Assembly (NCBI GenBank): GCA_025153775.1
Contig: JAOALC010000001.1
Span: 124,001-188,000 of the forward strand
Length of the DNA: 64,000 nucleotides
Source: SAR92 clade bacterium H231
Lineage (GTDB): Bacteria > Pseudomonadota > Gammaproteobacteria > Pseudomonadales > Porticoccaceae
Reading direction: 5' to 3'
In this document: positions 1-8,613 of the stretch, in pieces
How positions within the stretch are numbered: the stretch's first letter is position 1
How the letters are laid out: each line of letters starts with the position of its first letter
The notes under the pieces: model-generated
Told to the model about the DNA's origin: nothing
The model's database searches: none
What the model saw: the letters and a program-made list of their open reading frames with translations, nothing else
Position numbers and translations under genes: made by a program

Positions 1-1
1 G

Positions 2-133
2 CTGGTTGAAGACAAGCTAATTCAGCCTTTGGCTAAAGACCAGATCAGTGATCCCAATATGCGTCACAAACTAGCGCTGTGGATTTCTCGGCAGCTACCA
101 GCAGACCACCCTTTATTAACTGAGTCAAAATGA
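2..133 (+). CDS. C-terminal fragment of an unidentified protein
   Basis: An open frame enters from the left edge and stops at a TGA at 131-133, giving the last 43 residues of a protein that ends in HPLLTESK. I do not recognise the family. The fragment is hydrophilic and mixed in charge, and has no membrane segment. It runs in the same direction as the RNase P RNA that follows about 90 bases later. In pseudomonads rsmI and lppC lie in this neighbourhood, but nothing visible here matches either. It could also be a chance open frame, since only 132 bases are seen. Confidence 0.45.
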   Translation: MVEDKLIQPLAKDQISDPNMRHKLALWISRQLPADHPLLTESK

Positions 134-225
134 TTTCCCCTCCGTCTAGTATCATCCTGAGCCTAGTGAAGGGTCTACCCGAACACTTCCCCCACCTCAC
201 TTCAACCTATGCTATCCTCCGCTCC

Positions 226-607
<382 letters not shown>

Positions 608-620
608 AGTAGAATTCAGA

Positions 621-652
621 AAGGGCCAGCGAGAGATCGCTGGCCCTTTTTG
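621..652 (+). terminator. Rho-independent terminator of rnpB
   Basis: The arms AGGGCCAGCGA and TCGCTGGCCCT form an 11-bp perfect stem around the loop GAGA and are followed by a run of T. It lies about 15 bases after the mature 3' end of the RNase P RNA. Confidence 0.93.
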
Positions 653-878
653 TTATCCCCAATTGCCGACAAGCAATATTCCTTTGTGATCTAAGAAATC
701 GAAAAATTAAAAATAAATGATCTTAAAAACCCGCAAAGCTAGAAGTTACTTTAACTTGTGGTCTTACCCTTATGTTTTCTATTGGTAAATATTTCCCGCA
801 TTCTGAGCACTGCAGCACAAACTGGGAAAAATACCGGAACTTACTGATTTTACTCACTTTTTTAGTAAACCCTTAGCC

Positions 879-907
879 TTGACATTGACCTGAGCTACCC
901 ATAACCT
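879..907 (+). promoter_or_regulatory. Candidate sigma-70 promoter of the dcw cluster
   Basis: A perfect -35 box TTGACA (879-884) is followed after 17 bases by TAACCT (902-907), which keeps the key first, second and last positions of the -10 box. The predicted start near 914 falls at the edge of the MraZ boxes. The rest of the AT-rich stretch 653-878 shows no gene and no second clear promoter. Confidence 0.6.
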
Positions 908-914
908 GCACAGA

Positions 915-947
915 TGGGTAAAAGTGGCAAAAAGTGGCGAAAATGGG
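915..947 (+). promoter_or_regulatory. MraZ operator: four TGGG/TGGC boxes at about 10-bp steps
   Basis: The boxes TGGG (915), TGGC (925), TGGC (935) and TGGG (944) sit on one face of the helix at steps of 10, 10 and 9 bases, each after an A-rich stretch. Known MraZ sites are short direct TGGG-type repeats spaced 10 bases apart in the leader of mraZ, and AAAGTGG-type repeats in mollicutes; these match both descriptions. They lie just after the predicted transcription start, so bound MraZ would repress the cluster, mraZ included. Confidence 0.8.
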
Positions 948-974
948 ATTTACTGTGGAGCAAAAGGGGTAAAA

Positions 975-1442
975 GTGTTTAAAGGTAGTGATCCAATCAA
1001 TATGGATGCTAAGGGCCGGATGGCAATTCCGACTCGCTACCGTGCCCTGCTCGAAGATATTTGCTCCAACGACCTGGTTATCACCATAGATATGAAGTCT
1101 ACCTGTTTAACCCTCTCACCGCTCCCCGAGTGGAAAAAATTCGAAGAAAAAGTATCTGCCCTACCGGCCATGGATGAGCTTGGCGAAATGCTCAGCCGCT
1201 TTGTTGTGGGTCAGGCCAAAGATTTGCAGGTGGACGGCAGTGGTCGAATTCTTATTCCGCAGGAGTTGCGTGGCTATGCCGAGCTCGATAAAAAGCTTGT
1301 GCTGGTGGGGCGAACTCAACGCCTGGAGATTTGGTCGGAAGAGAATTGGAACGCCGAGCGCGACAAGTCGCAAGAAAATTATCGCAGCATGTTGATCGAC
1401 AGAGAAAACATGTCCGATGCGCTGAAGAATCTTTCCTGGTAA
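975..1442 (+). CDS. mraZ: Transcriptional regulator MraZ
   Basis: MraZ is a ring-forming, AbrB-like DNA-binding protein that represses the dcw operon by binding repeats in front of itself. The start is set at a GTG giving MFKGSDPINMDAKGRMAIP, which is where the family begins; 155 residues agrees with about 152 in Escherichia coli. A GGGG-containing ribosome site lies at 966-969. An in-frame GTG at 924 would add 17 residues, but it falls inside the MraZ boxes and the extra residues are unlike the family. Both DAKGR-type repeats are seen, DAKGRMAIPTRYR and the second, DGSGRILIPQELR. rsmH follows after 10 bases. Confidence 0.93.
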   Translation: MFKGSDPINMDAKGRMAIPTRYRALLEDICSNDLVITIDMKSTCLTLSPLPEWKKFEEKVSALPAMDELGEMLSRFVVGQAKDLQVDGSGRILIPQELRGYAELDKKLVLVGRTQRLEIWSEENWNAERDKSQENYRSMLIDRENMSDALKNLSW

Positions 1443-1452
1443 GGGGCGGGCT

Positions 1453-2406
1453 ATGACAGCGGTTAGTGAGAGCGCAGAGCAGGTTGAGCACACCACGGTG
1501 CTTTTGCAGGAGGCTGTAGAAGCTCTGGTCACAGACCCAGATGGTTTTTATGTTGATGGCACCTTTGGCCGCGGCGGCCATACGGCCGAGCTGCTGGCTC
1601 GTTTATCAGGTCGGGGCAGGGTGCTGGCAATAGATAAAGACCCCCAGGCCATAGCCTCGGGCGAGGAGCGATTTGCTCAGGATGACCGCTTAGGGTTTTT
1701 CCATGGCAGCTTTGCTGAGTTGCAGAATGTGGCGGCACAGATGGAAAAAGCAGGCGAGATTTCCGGTGTGTTGCTCGACCTTGGGGTGTCCTCTCCGCAG
1801 TTGGATCAGGCGGATCGAGGCTTTAGTTTTATGCGCGATGGGCCCCTGGATATGCGCATGGATACCAGTCGCGGGCTATCGGCAGCTGAGTGGATTGCCA
1901 GTGCTGATGAGCAGGAAATAGCGCGGGTGATTAAAGAATATGGCGAAGAGCGCTTTGCTCGAAGAATGGCCAGCGCGGTCATTCGCGAGAGGGCGATCAA
2001 GCCAATTACAGGCACTGTGCAGCTGGCGAAAATACTGGCCGCAGCTCACCCGGCCTGGGAGCGGGGTCGACATCCGGCTACCAAGGCGTTTCAGGGTATA
2101 CGCATATTTATTAATCGTGAGCTGGACGATTTGGAAGATTTGTTGGCCCAGGTGATAGATACATTAAAGGTGGGTGGTCGGCTGGTGATTATCAGCTTCC
2201 ATTCATTGGAGGATCGGCGGGTAAAGCGGTTTATTCGCGATCAGGAGCAGGGTATCAAGCTGCCCAAAAATTTGCCGGTCCGCGATGTGGATCGAGGCGT
2301 TCGCCTAGTAAAGGTTGGCAAAGCTATTAAGCCTGCGGTGTCTGAGGTTGATGGCAATGTGCGATCGCGCAGTGCGGTAATGCGTATCGCTGAACGAGTG
2401 GCTTGA
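1453..2406 (+). CDS. rsmH: 16S rRNA (cytosine-1402-N4)-methyltransferase RsmH
   Basis: RsmH (MraW) uses S-adenosylmethionine to methylate N4 of C1402 in the decoding centre of 16S rRNA. The protein is 317 residues, close to the usual 310-315. The N terminus HTTVLLQEAVEAL, the SAM-binding DGTFGRGGHT, the loop LLDLGVSSPQLD and the C-terminal SFHSLEDRRVKRF are all family hallmarks. The start ATG follows the mraZ stop by 10 bases with a GGGG ribosome site at 1443-1446. Its stop precedes the ftsL start by a single base, so translation is probably coupled. Confidence 0.97.
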   Translation: MTAVSESAEQVEHTTVLLQEAVEALVTDPDGFYVDGTFGRGGHTAELLARLSGRGRVLAIDKDPQAIASGEERFAQDDRLGFFHGSFAELQNVAAQMEKAGEISGVLLDLGVSSPQLDQADRGFSFMRDGPLDMRMDTSRGLSAAEWIASADEQEIARVIKEYGEERFARRMASAVIRERAIKPITGTVQLAKILAAAHPAWERGRHPATKAFQGIRIFINRELDDLEDLLAQVIDTLKVGGRLVIISFHSLEDRRVKRFIRDQEQGIKLPKNLPVRDVDRGVRLVKVGKAIKPAVSEVDGNVRSRSAVMRIAERVA

Positions 2407-2407
2407 G

Positions 2408-2686
2408 ATGCAGTTTAGGGTCAGCGCGCTGCAGATAGCTGTGATCTGGGTATTAGTAGTGGTGAGCGCTGTGGCAGTGGCTCTGGTAAGTCATCTGAGT
2501 AGGCAGCAGTACGCCCAGTTAGGGGCTCTGGAGCGCGAGGCCAATCAGATGAACGCAGATTACGGTAGATATCTGCTTGAGCAGAGTGCCTGGGGTTCGC
2601 TGCAGAGAGTAGAGAATATGGCGGCGCAAAAGCTGAATATGCGCAGCCCGGAACCAGAAGAAATTTTGATGGTAAAGCGCAACTAG
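2408..2686 (+). CDS. ftsL: Cell division protein FtsL
   Basis: FtsL is a small bitopic membrane protein of the divisome that forms a complex with FtsB and FtsQ and helps to activate FtsW-FtsI. At 92 residues it has a short N-terminal part, one membrane segment around residues 8-27 (IAVIWVLVVVSAVAVALVSH), and a periplasmic helix likely to be a coiled coil (QQYAQLGALEREANQMNADY), ending in the LNMRSPEPEEI region typical of the family. Position between rsmH and ftsI is decisive, since sequence conservation is low. Confidence 0.92.
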   Translation: MQFRVSALQIAVIWVLVVVSAVAVALVSHLSRQQYAQLGALEREANQMNADYGRYLLEQSAWGSLQRVENMAAQKLNMRSPEPEEILMVKRN

Positions 2687-2757
2687 CCTGCACTGGGCTG
2701 AGGTGCTGAAAAAGAGCTGGATTAGCTCGCAATGCAATATAAAGTTAAGGGAAAAAA

Positions 2758-4512
2758 GTGGCCAAGAAATCGGTAAAGAAGGTTATACCGCGCTGGCGTT
2801 ACTATTTAGTAATGCTCGGGTTGGCCTCCCTGCCGGTTTTGGTTACGGGCAAAATTGCCCAGCTGCAGGTTATGCCCAACGAAGAGCGGGGCGTGGACTT
2901 TCTACAGACCCAGGGTGATGTGCGCGCTATTCGCGAAGAAGTTATTCCCGCCTACCGCGGGCTGATCACCGATCGCAACGGTGAACCGCTGGCGGTAAGC
3001 ACGCCCGTAATTACTCTGATTGCCAATCCTAAATATATGCAAACCGCTGCTGCTGAGGCTGACTTAGAGCGCCTGGCTGCCGCCATGGATATTTCTCTGG
3101 CGGCCCTTAAGGCTCGGCTAAAGCACTACCGCAATAAGTCATTTATGCGCCTGGCCAGGCAGATATCTCCAGCGGAGGCTGAAAAAATTCTTAGTCTGCG
3201 CATACCTGGTGTCAGTGGTCAGCAGGAGTACAAGCGTTTCTATCCTGCTGGTGAAGTAACGGCCCAGCTGGTGGGTATTACCGATATCAAGGATCAGGGT
3301 CGCGAGGGCATGGAGCTGGCTTACGACAGCTGGTTAACCGGTGAGCCAGGCTCTAAAAAGGTAATGAAGGATCGCGCTGGCCGCATTATTAAGGATATCT
3401 CTCTGGTGAAGCCTGCCAGTCCCGGAGAGGCGTTGCGACTCAGTATTGATTTGCGTGTGCAGTACGCAGCCTACCGTGCACTCAAGGCCTCGGTAAAAAA
3501 ACACCAGGCCAAGTCTGGCTCTGTGGTGGTGTTGGATATTGAGACAGGTGAGGTGCTGGCTATGGCAAACCAGCCTTCCTTTAACCCCAACGATCTCTCC
3601 AATCTCAAGTCGGCGGCCACCAGAAATCGCGCCATTACCGATCAGATGGAGCCCGGCTCGACGGTCAAGCCCTTTACTCTGCTGGCGGCTTTAGAGAGCG
3701 GTAAGTTTGCCGCTGATACTAAGGTTGATACCAGCCCCGGTTATCTCAGGGTGACCTATAAAACCTTTGTTGACCCCAAGAATTACGGGGTGCTAGATCT
3801 GGCGGGCATATTAACCAAGTCCAGCCAGGTGGGCACCACTAAGGTTGCGCTGGCCCTGGATCCAGATGCAACCCGAGGAATGTTTGAGCGCGTTGGCTTT
3901 GGCGAACCTATTGGCAGTGGGTTCCCCGGCGAGATTGTCGGCGAACTGCCCGGCCACAGAAGCTGGGATCCTGTGACTCAGGCGACCTTTGCCTTTGGTT
4001 ATGGTCTGAGCGCCTCATCGCTGCAGATGGCTAGGGCCTACTCTGTATTGGCCAATGACGGATTGCGCAGAGAGATTTCTCTGGTCGCGCTGGATGAGCC
4101 ACCGGAAAGTATTAGGGTAGTGGATGCGGGCATCACCCAGGACGTGCGCCAAATGTTACAGGCAGCCGCTGGTGCCTCAGGTACAGGCAAGCGCGCCTCG
4201 ATTGATGGCTATTCTGTGGGCGGCAAGACTGGCACATTGCACAAGGTAAAAGCTGGGGGCGGTTATGACGAAGACCGTTACATGTCTGTATTCGCCGGAT
4301 TATCCCCTGTGGATAACCCCAGGCTGGTCACCATTGTGGTGATCGATGAGCCTCAGGATGGAGACTACTTTGGTGGTCTGGTTGCCGCGCCGGTATTTTC
4401 TGAGGTAACTGGCAATGCACTGCGTCTACTGCAGGTCACTCCTGATCAGCTGGATGGGGATCGCACCATTGCTAGTTTGCGTGCACTGCAGAAAAAGCGA
4501 GGGGACTCATGA
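2758..4512 (+). CDS. ftsI: Peptidoglycan D,D-transpeptidase FtsI (PBP3)
   Basis: FtsI is the septal class B penicillin-binding protein that cross-links new peptidoglycan made by FtsW. The 584-residue protein has a short basic N terminus, one membrane segment (about 14-32), a PBP dimer domain, and the transpeptidase domain. The active-site motifs are STVK with Ser301 and Lys304, SSQ at 355-357, and KTGT at 490-493. The second motif is normally SxN, so glutamine here is unusual. It starts with GTG at 2758 after the ribosome site AAGGGA; no upstream in-frame ATG exists. Its stop overlaps the murE start as ATGA. Confidence 0.97.
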   Translation: MAKKSVKKVIPRWRYYLVMLGLASLPVLVTGKIAQLQVMPNEERGVDFLQTQGDVRAIREEVIPAYRGLITDRNGEPLAVSTPVITLIANPKYMQTAAAEADLERLAAAMDISLAALKARLKHYRNKSFMRLARQISPAEAEKILSLRIPGVSGQQEYKRFYPAGEVTAQLVGITDIKDQGREGMELAYDSWLTGEPGSKKVMKDRAGRIIKDISLVKPASPGEALRLSIDLRVQYAAYRALKASVKKHQAKSGSVVVLDIETGEVLAMANQPSFNPNDLSNLKSAATRNRAITDQMEPGSTVKPFTLLAALESGKFAADTKVDTSPGYLRVTYKTFVDPKNYGVLDLAGILTKSSQVGTTKVALALDPDATRGMFERVGFGEPIGSGFPGEIVGELPGHRSWDPVTQATFAFGYGLSASSLQMARAYSVLANDGLRREISLVALDEPPESIRVVDAGITQDVRQMLQAAAGASGTGKRASIDGYSVGGKTGTLHKVKAGGGYDEDRYMSVFAGLSPVDNPRLVTIVVIDEPQDGDYFGGLVAAPVFSEVTGNALRLLQVTPDQLDGDRTIASLRALQKKRGDS

Positions 4513-6140
4513 TGAGCCTGTCGCGAAAGTGGACCATGACCCTGAGCCAGCTTATTGCTGATTTCGGTATTTTCGACAATTGCCCAGATGTGACTATTGA
4601 AGGCCTGGCTCTGGACAGTCGTCAGGTTCAACCCGGCGACCTGTTTATTGCTGTTAAAGGTGCTGCTACCGACGGCGTTGCCTTTATACCCCAGGCGATT
4701 GAGCGCGGTGCAGTAGCTGTGCTGGTGGAGAAAGATCAGCTGGTGGGCTCTTTGGTTGAGGAGTTAATCAGCGGTGACAACAGCGCCATACCTGTGCTGG
4801 GTGTTGATAATCTCAGTGAGTATGTGTCAGATATTGCCGGTATTTTTTACGCTGACCCCTCGGCTAAAATGTGCCTGACCGCGATTACTGGCACCAATGG
4901 CAAAACCACCTGTTCCAGATTGTTTGCCGACCTAATGGAAGGACTGGCCGATGAGCGGGCTGGTACCGCAGCGTTTATAGGCACGCTGGGCTATGGCATG
5001 GTGCGCAATGCAGCCTATAGGGCGCCCCATGACAGCGCTGAGCCCCCTGCGGATCAGAGCGCTCCGAGCTTCGCCGACAAAGAGCAGGCTGGGGTTACAG
5101 ACACTGGCCTGACTACTCCGGATGCAGTGGCCATGCAGCGCATACTGGCCGAGCTGGCCAGTAAGGGTGCAAAGCATATAGCCCTGGAGGTGTCCTCCCA
5201 CAGTCTGGTGCAGCGCCGCGTTGCCGGGCTAAAAATTAACACCGCGGTATTTACTAATCTCAGTCGCGATCACCTGGACTACCATGGTGATATCAATGCC
5301 TATGCGGCGGCTAAATCGAGACTGTTCGCCATGCAGGGGCTTCAGCATGCAGTGATCAATTCCGATGATTCCGTGGGCCGGGTGATTCTGGCGAATTTAG
5401 ATCAGAGCATTCAGGCCTTTAGTTTTAGCCTGGAAAATAACAGTGCAGATATTTACTGCTCGACCATTGGTTTGTCGCCAGAGGGGCTGCGTGCCTCGGT
5501 AGTCACACCCTGGGGCCAGGGTGAGATTAGCTCTCCTCTGTTGGGCAAGTTTAATCTGGCGAATTTATTGGCTGTGATTGGCGCAGCTGGGGCTCAGGGT
5601 TACGCGCTGGTAGATATATTGCGGGTCATACCTACACTGCGCGCCGTTTCCGGTCGCATGGAGCTGGTGGATGCCAGTGCCCAGCCCGCCATTGTGGTCG
5701 ACTATGCCCATACCCCGGATGCTCTCGAAAAAGCATTGCAGGCCCTGCGGGTTCACTGTCAGGGCAACCTCTGGGTTGTATTTGGATGCGGGGGTGATCG
5801 AGATACGGGCAAGCGCGCTGAGATGGGTGCAATTGCCCAGCGCTGTGCCGATAAGTTGGTGGTCACTAGCGATAATCCGCGCACCGAATCACCACAGCAA
5901 ATTATTGATCATATTCTTCAGGGTACCAGCCGCGATGTCATAGTCGAGTCAGATCGGCGCGCGGCTATCCGTCAGGCTATTTTTGCCGCGGATAAAAATG
6001 ACGTGGTATTGATTGCCGGCAAGGGCCACGAGGATTACCAAATACTGGGCGCCCAGCGTCTGCCATTTAGTGATCAGGCCGAAGCGAGACTGGCACTGCG
6101 AGAGCTTGAAGCCAAAGGGCAAGCTGGGGGTGACCAATGA
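4509..6140 (+). CDS. murE: UDP-MurNAc-L-Ala-D-Glu:meso-diaminopimelate ligase MurE
   Basis: MurE adds the third residue of the peptidoglycan stem in the cytoplasm. The ATP loop is GTNGKTT at 128-134 and the DNPRTE motif begins at residue 455; DNPR is the signature of meso-diaminopimelate as the amino acid, as expected for a Gram-negative. At 543 residues it is longer than the usual 490-500. Much of the excess is a Pro/Ala/acidic stretch at about 164-198 between the nucleotide loop and TGLTTPDA. ATG at 4509 overlaps the ftsI stop; ATGs at 4512 and 4536 are possible alternatives. It overlaps murF by 4 bases. Confidence 0.96.
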   Translation: MMSLSRKWTMTLSQLIADFGIFDNCPDVTIEGLALDSRQVQPGDLFIAVKGAATDGVAFIPQAIERGAVAVLVEKDQLVGSLVEELISGDNSAIPVLGVDNLSEYVSDIAGIFYADPSAKMCLTAITGTNGKTTCSRLFADLMEGLADERAGTAAFIGTLGYGMVRNAAYRAPHDSAEPPADQSAPSFADKEQAGVTDTGLTTPDAVAMQRILAELASKGAKHIALEVSSHSLVQRRVAGLKINTAVFTNLSRDHLDYHGDINAYAAAKSRLFAMQGLQHAVINSDDSVGRVILANLDQSIQAFSFSLENNSADIYCSTIGLSPEGLRASVVTPWGQGEISSPLLGKFNLANLLAVIGAAGAQGYALVDILRVIPTLRAVSGRMELVDASAQPAIVVDYAHTPDALEKALQALRVHCQGNLWVVFGCGGDRDTGKRAEMGAIAQRCADKLVVTSDNPRTESPQQIIDHILQGTSRDVIVESDRRAAIRQAIFAADKNDVVLIAGKGHEDYQILGAQRLPFSDQAEARLALRELEAKGQAGGDQ

Positions 6141-7528
6141 TACCCCAGCAACGCCTGACTGATGCCGCCCAGCGATTTGGTGGCACCCTATTAAATCCGG
6201 ATTGCTACTTCGATGGGGTATCCATTAATAGCCGCACTATTAATGAAGGTGATCTTTTTGTTGCTCTGGTTGGCGAGCGCTTTGATGCCCATAAGTTTTT
6301 GCCTGAGGCTGCGGCGGTAGCCAGTGGGTTGGTGGTCTCCAAGGCCGACAAATCTCTGCCACTACCCCAGTGGGTCGTTGAAGACACCACTGTGGCACTG
6401 GGGCAGATCGCCCGACTGCGTCGCGAGACCTTTGCGGGTCCAGTAATTGCCATCACTGGCAGTACCGGAAAAACCTCGGTGAAAGAGCTGACCGCCTCTA
6501 TTCTTCGTCAGAGGGGCTCGGTTCATGCCACAGCAGGCAACCTTAACAACCATATAGGCGTGCCCCTTACCCTGCTAGCCATGGATGGGGACACCGAATT
6601 TGCGGTTATTGAGATGGGTGCCAGCGCCGGAGGCGAAATTGGCTACCTGTGCTCGATTGCTGAGCCGGATATTGCGCTGATTAACAATGTGCAGTCCTCT
6701 CATATTGAGGGCTTCGGCAGTGTTGAGGCGGTAGCCTCTGCCAAAGGCGAGATTTACAGCGGCTTAAAGTCGGCAGGTATAGCTATTGTCAATCTTGACC
6801 AGCCCTGGTGTGACCAGTGGCGCGAGCTGATCGATGGCAAGCCCAGCCTGACCTTTTCGGTCTCTGATGCCGCCGCTGATATCAGTGCCACAGCTATAAA
6901 TGTGATGGCCAACGGCTGCTGCAGCTTTGTTCTCAGGGTTAACTTGATATCAGGCCAGCCTGCACTGGAACAGCCTGTAGAGCTTTCTATCCCAGGCACC
7001 CACGCTGTTGAAAATGCTTTGGCAGCCTCAGCCTGTGCTCTGGCCGCCGGTGCCAGTTTAGAACAGATTGCCGCTGGGCTGGGCCTGGTGTCTGCCATTG
7101 CGGGCCGCCTCGAGTTTAAGCCCTTGGCCAATAACAGTGCGGTTATTGATGACAGCTATAACGCCAGCCCCAGTTCATTCCGCGCAGCTATAGATGTTTT
7201 GGCTAACCGTGCAGGGCGCAAGATTCTGGTGATGGGGGATATGGCTGAGCTGGGTGAGGACAGCATCAATATGCATTCTGAGGTAGGCGCCTACGCGCTG
7301 GAGGCTGGCATAGATGCTCTGTATGCAGTCGGCGAACAAAGTGCCAGCGCCTGCGCTGCCTTTGGTGGCAACCATTTTCAATCTAGAGAACTGCTGGCGA
7401 CAGCAGTGGCCCAGGAATTAAGCAGAGCCAGTGCAGACAATCGCCCCGTCACCTTTTTAGTCAAAGGGTCTCGAAGCGCTGGTATGGAAAAAATTGTTGA
7501 ACATTTAATTACCCGAGGTAATACCTAA
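6137..7528 (+). CDS. murF: UDP-MurNAc-tripeptide:D-Ala-D-Ala ligase MurF
   Basis: MurF attaches the D-Ala-D-Ala dipeptide to complete the UDP-MurNAc-pentapeptide. The 463-residue protein shows the N-terminal Mur ligase fold ([16 protein letters not shown]), the ATP loop [10 protein letters not shown], the central [11 protein letters not shown] stretch and the C-terminal [12 protein letters not shown] motif typical of MurF. It begins within the murE stop (ATGA) and its TAA stop overlaps the mraY start by one base (TAATG), so the three genes are probably translationally coupled. Confidence 0.96.
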   Translation: MIPQQRLTDAAQRFGGTLLNPDCYFDGVSINSRTINEGDLFVALVGERFDAHKFLPEAAAVASGLVVSKADKSLPLPQWVVEDTTVALGQIARLRRETFAGPVIAITGSTGKTSVKELTASILRQRGSVHATAGNLNNHIGVPLTLLAMDGDTEFAVIEMGASAGGEIGYLCSIAEPDIALINNVQSSHIEGFGSVEAVASAKGEIYSGLKSAGIAIVNLDQPWCDQWRELIDGKPSLTFSVSDAAADISATAINVMANGCCSFVLRVNLISGQPALEQPVELSIPGTHAVENALAASACALAAGASLEQIAAGLGLVSAIAGRLEFKPLANNSAVIDDSYNASPSSFRAAIDVLANRAGRKILVMGDMAELGEDSINMHSEVGAYALEAGIDALYAVGEQSASACAAFGGNHFQSRELLATAVAQELSRASADNRPVTFLVKGSRSAGMEKIVEHLITRGNT

Positions 7529-8610
7529 TGTTGCTCTGGCTTGCGGATTATTTAAGTCAATTTTATAGCCCTTTCTCGGTGGTGCAGTATCTGACCCTGA
7601 GAGGAATTTTCTCGGTAATGACCGCTCTGGCGATCTGTATGGTGGCTGGCCCCATAGTTATCCGCCGACTCAACCATTTACAGATGGGTCAGGCGATTCG
7701 CAGCGACGGCCCCCAGAGTCATCTGAGCAAGGCGGGCACGCCAACCATGGGTGGCGCACTGATTCTGCTGGCAATTTTTGTCTCCACCTTGCTGTGGGGC
7801 GATTTACAGAACCGCTATGTGTGGGTGGTGTTGGCTGTGACTCTGGCTTTTGGGTTGATTGGCTGGGTCGATGATTATCGCAAGGTGGTAGAGAAAAACC
7901 CCCGGGGCCTGCCAGCGCGCTGGAAGTATTTCTGGCAGTCAGTATTTGGCTTCGCTGCTGCACTGGTGCTCTATTACACAGCTCAAAGCCCGGCAGAGCT
8001 GGAGCTTATTGTGCCCTTCTTTAAGAACTTTGCACTGCATATGGGGCCCTTTTACATCCTGTTTACCTATTTTGTGATTGTGGGTACCAGCAATGCGGTC
8101 AATCTAACCGATGGCCTGGATGGTCTGGCTATTCTGCCTACGGTTTTGGTCAGTGGAGCTCTGGGTGTGATTGCCTATCTCACAGGCAACTATCAGTTTG
8201 CCACCTACTTACATATTCCCTTTATCAGCGGCGCCGGTGAGTTGCTTATATTTACCGCTGCGCTAAGTGGAGCTGGGTTGGGTTTTCTGTGGTTTAACAC
8301 CTATCCCGCTATGGTGTTTATGGGTGATGTGGGTGCACTGGCCCTGGGCGCTGCCCTGGGTGTGGTGGCGGTGATTGTGCGCCAGGAAATCGTGCTGCTG
8401 ATTATGGGTGGTGTATTTGTGGTGGAGACCCTGTCGGTAATTATGCAGGTGGCCTCTTTTAAGCTTACCGGCAAGCGTATTTTCCGCATGGCGCCCTTAC
8501 ACCATCACTACGAATTGAAAGGTTGGCCAGAGCCCCGGGTAATTGTGCGGTTCTGGATTATTACGGTAATGCTGGTGCTGTTTGGCCTGGCAACATTAAA
8601 ACTGCGTTAA
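7528..8610 (+). CDS. mraY: Phospho-MurNAc-pentapeptide transferase MraY
   Basis: MraY transfers phospho-MurNAc-pentapeptide to undecaprenyl phosphate, making lipid I at the inner face of the membrane. It has 360 residues, exactly the usual length, and about ten membrane segments. The hallmarks are present: [29 protein letters not shown] with its catalytic aspartates, [14 protein letters not shown], and the histidine-rich [13 protein letters not shown] near the C terminus. The start overlaps the murF stop. Confidence 0.98.
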   Translation: MLLWLADYLSQFYSPFSVVQYLTLRGIFSVMTALAICMVAGPIVIRRLNHLQMGQAIRSDGPQSHLSKAGTPTMGGALILLAIFVSTLLWGDLQNRYVWVVLAVTLAFGLIGWVDDYRKVVEKNPRGLPARWKYFWQSVFGFAAALVLYYTAQSPAELELIVPFFKNFALHMGPFYILFTYFVIVGTSNAVNLTDGLDGLAILPTVLVSGALGVIAYLTGNYQFATYLHIPFISGAGELLIFTAALSGAGLGFLWFNTYPAMVFMGDVGALALGAALGVVAVIVRQEIVLLIMGGVFVVETLSVIMQVASFKLTGKRIFRMAPLHHHYELKGWPEPRVIVRFWIITVMLVLFGLATLKLR

Positions 8611-8613
8611 ACC

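Noticed and set aside
2-133. Assigning the first fragment to rsmI or lppC by position
   Set aside because: Nothing visible in the 43 residues matches either family, and the usual orientation there differs.
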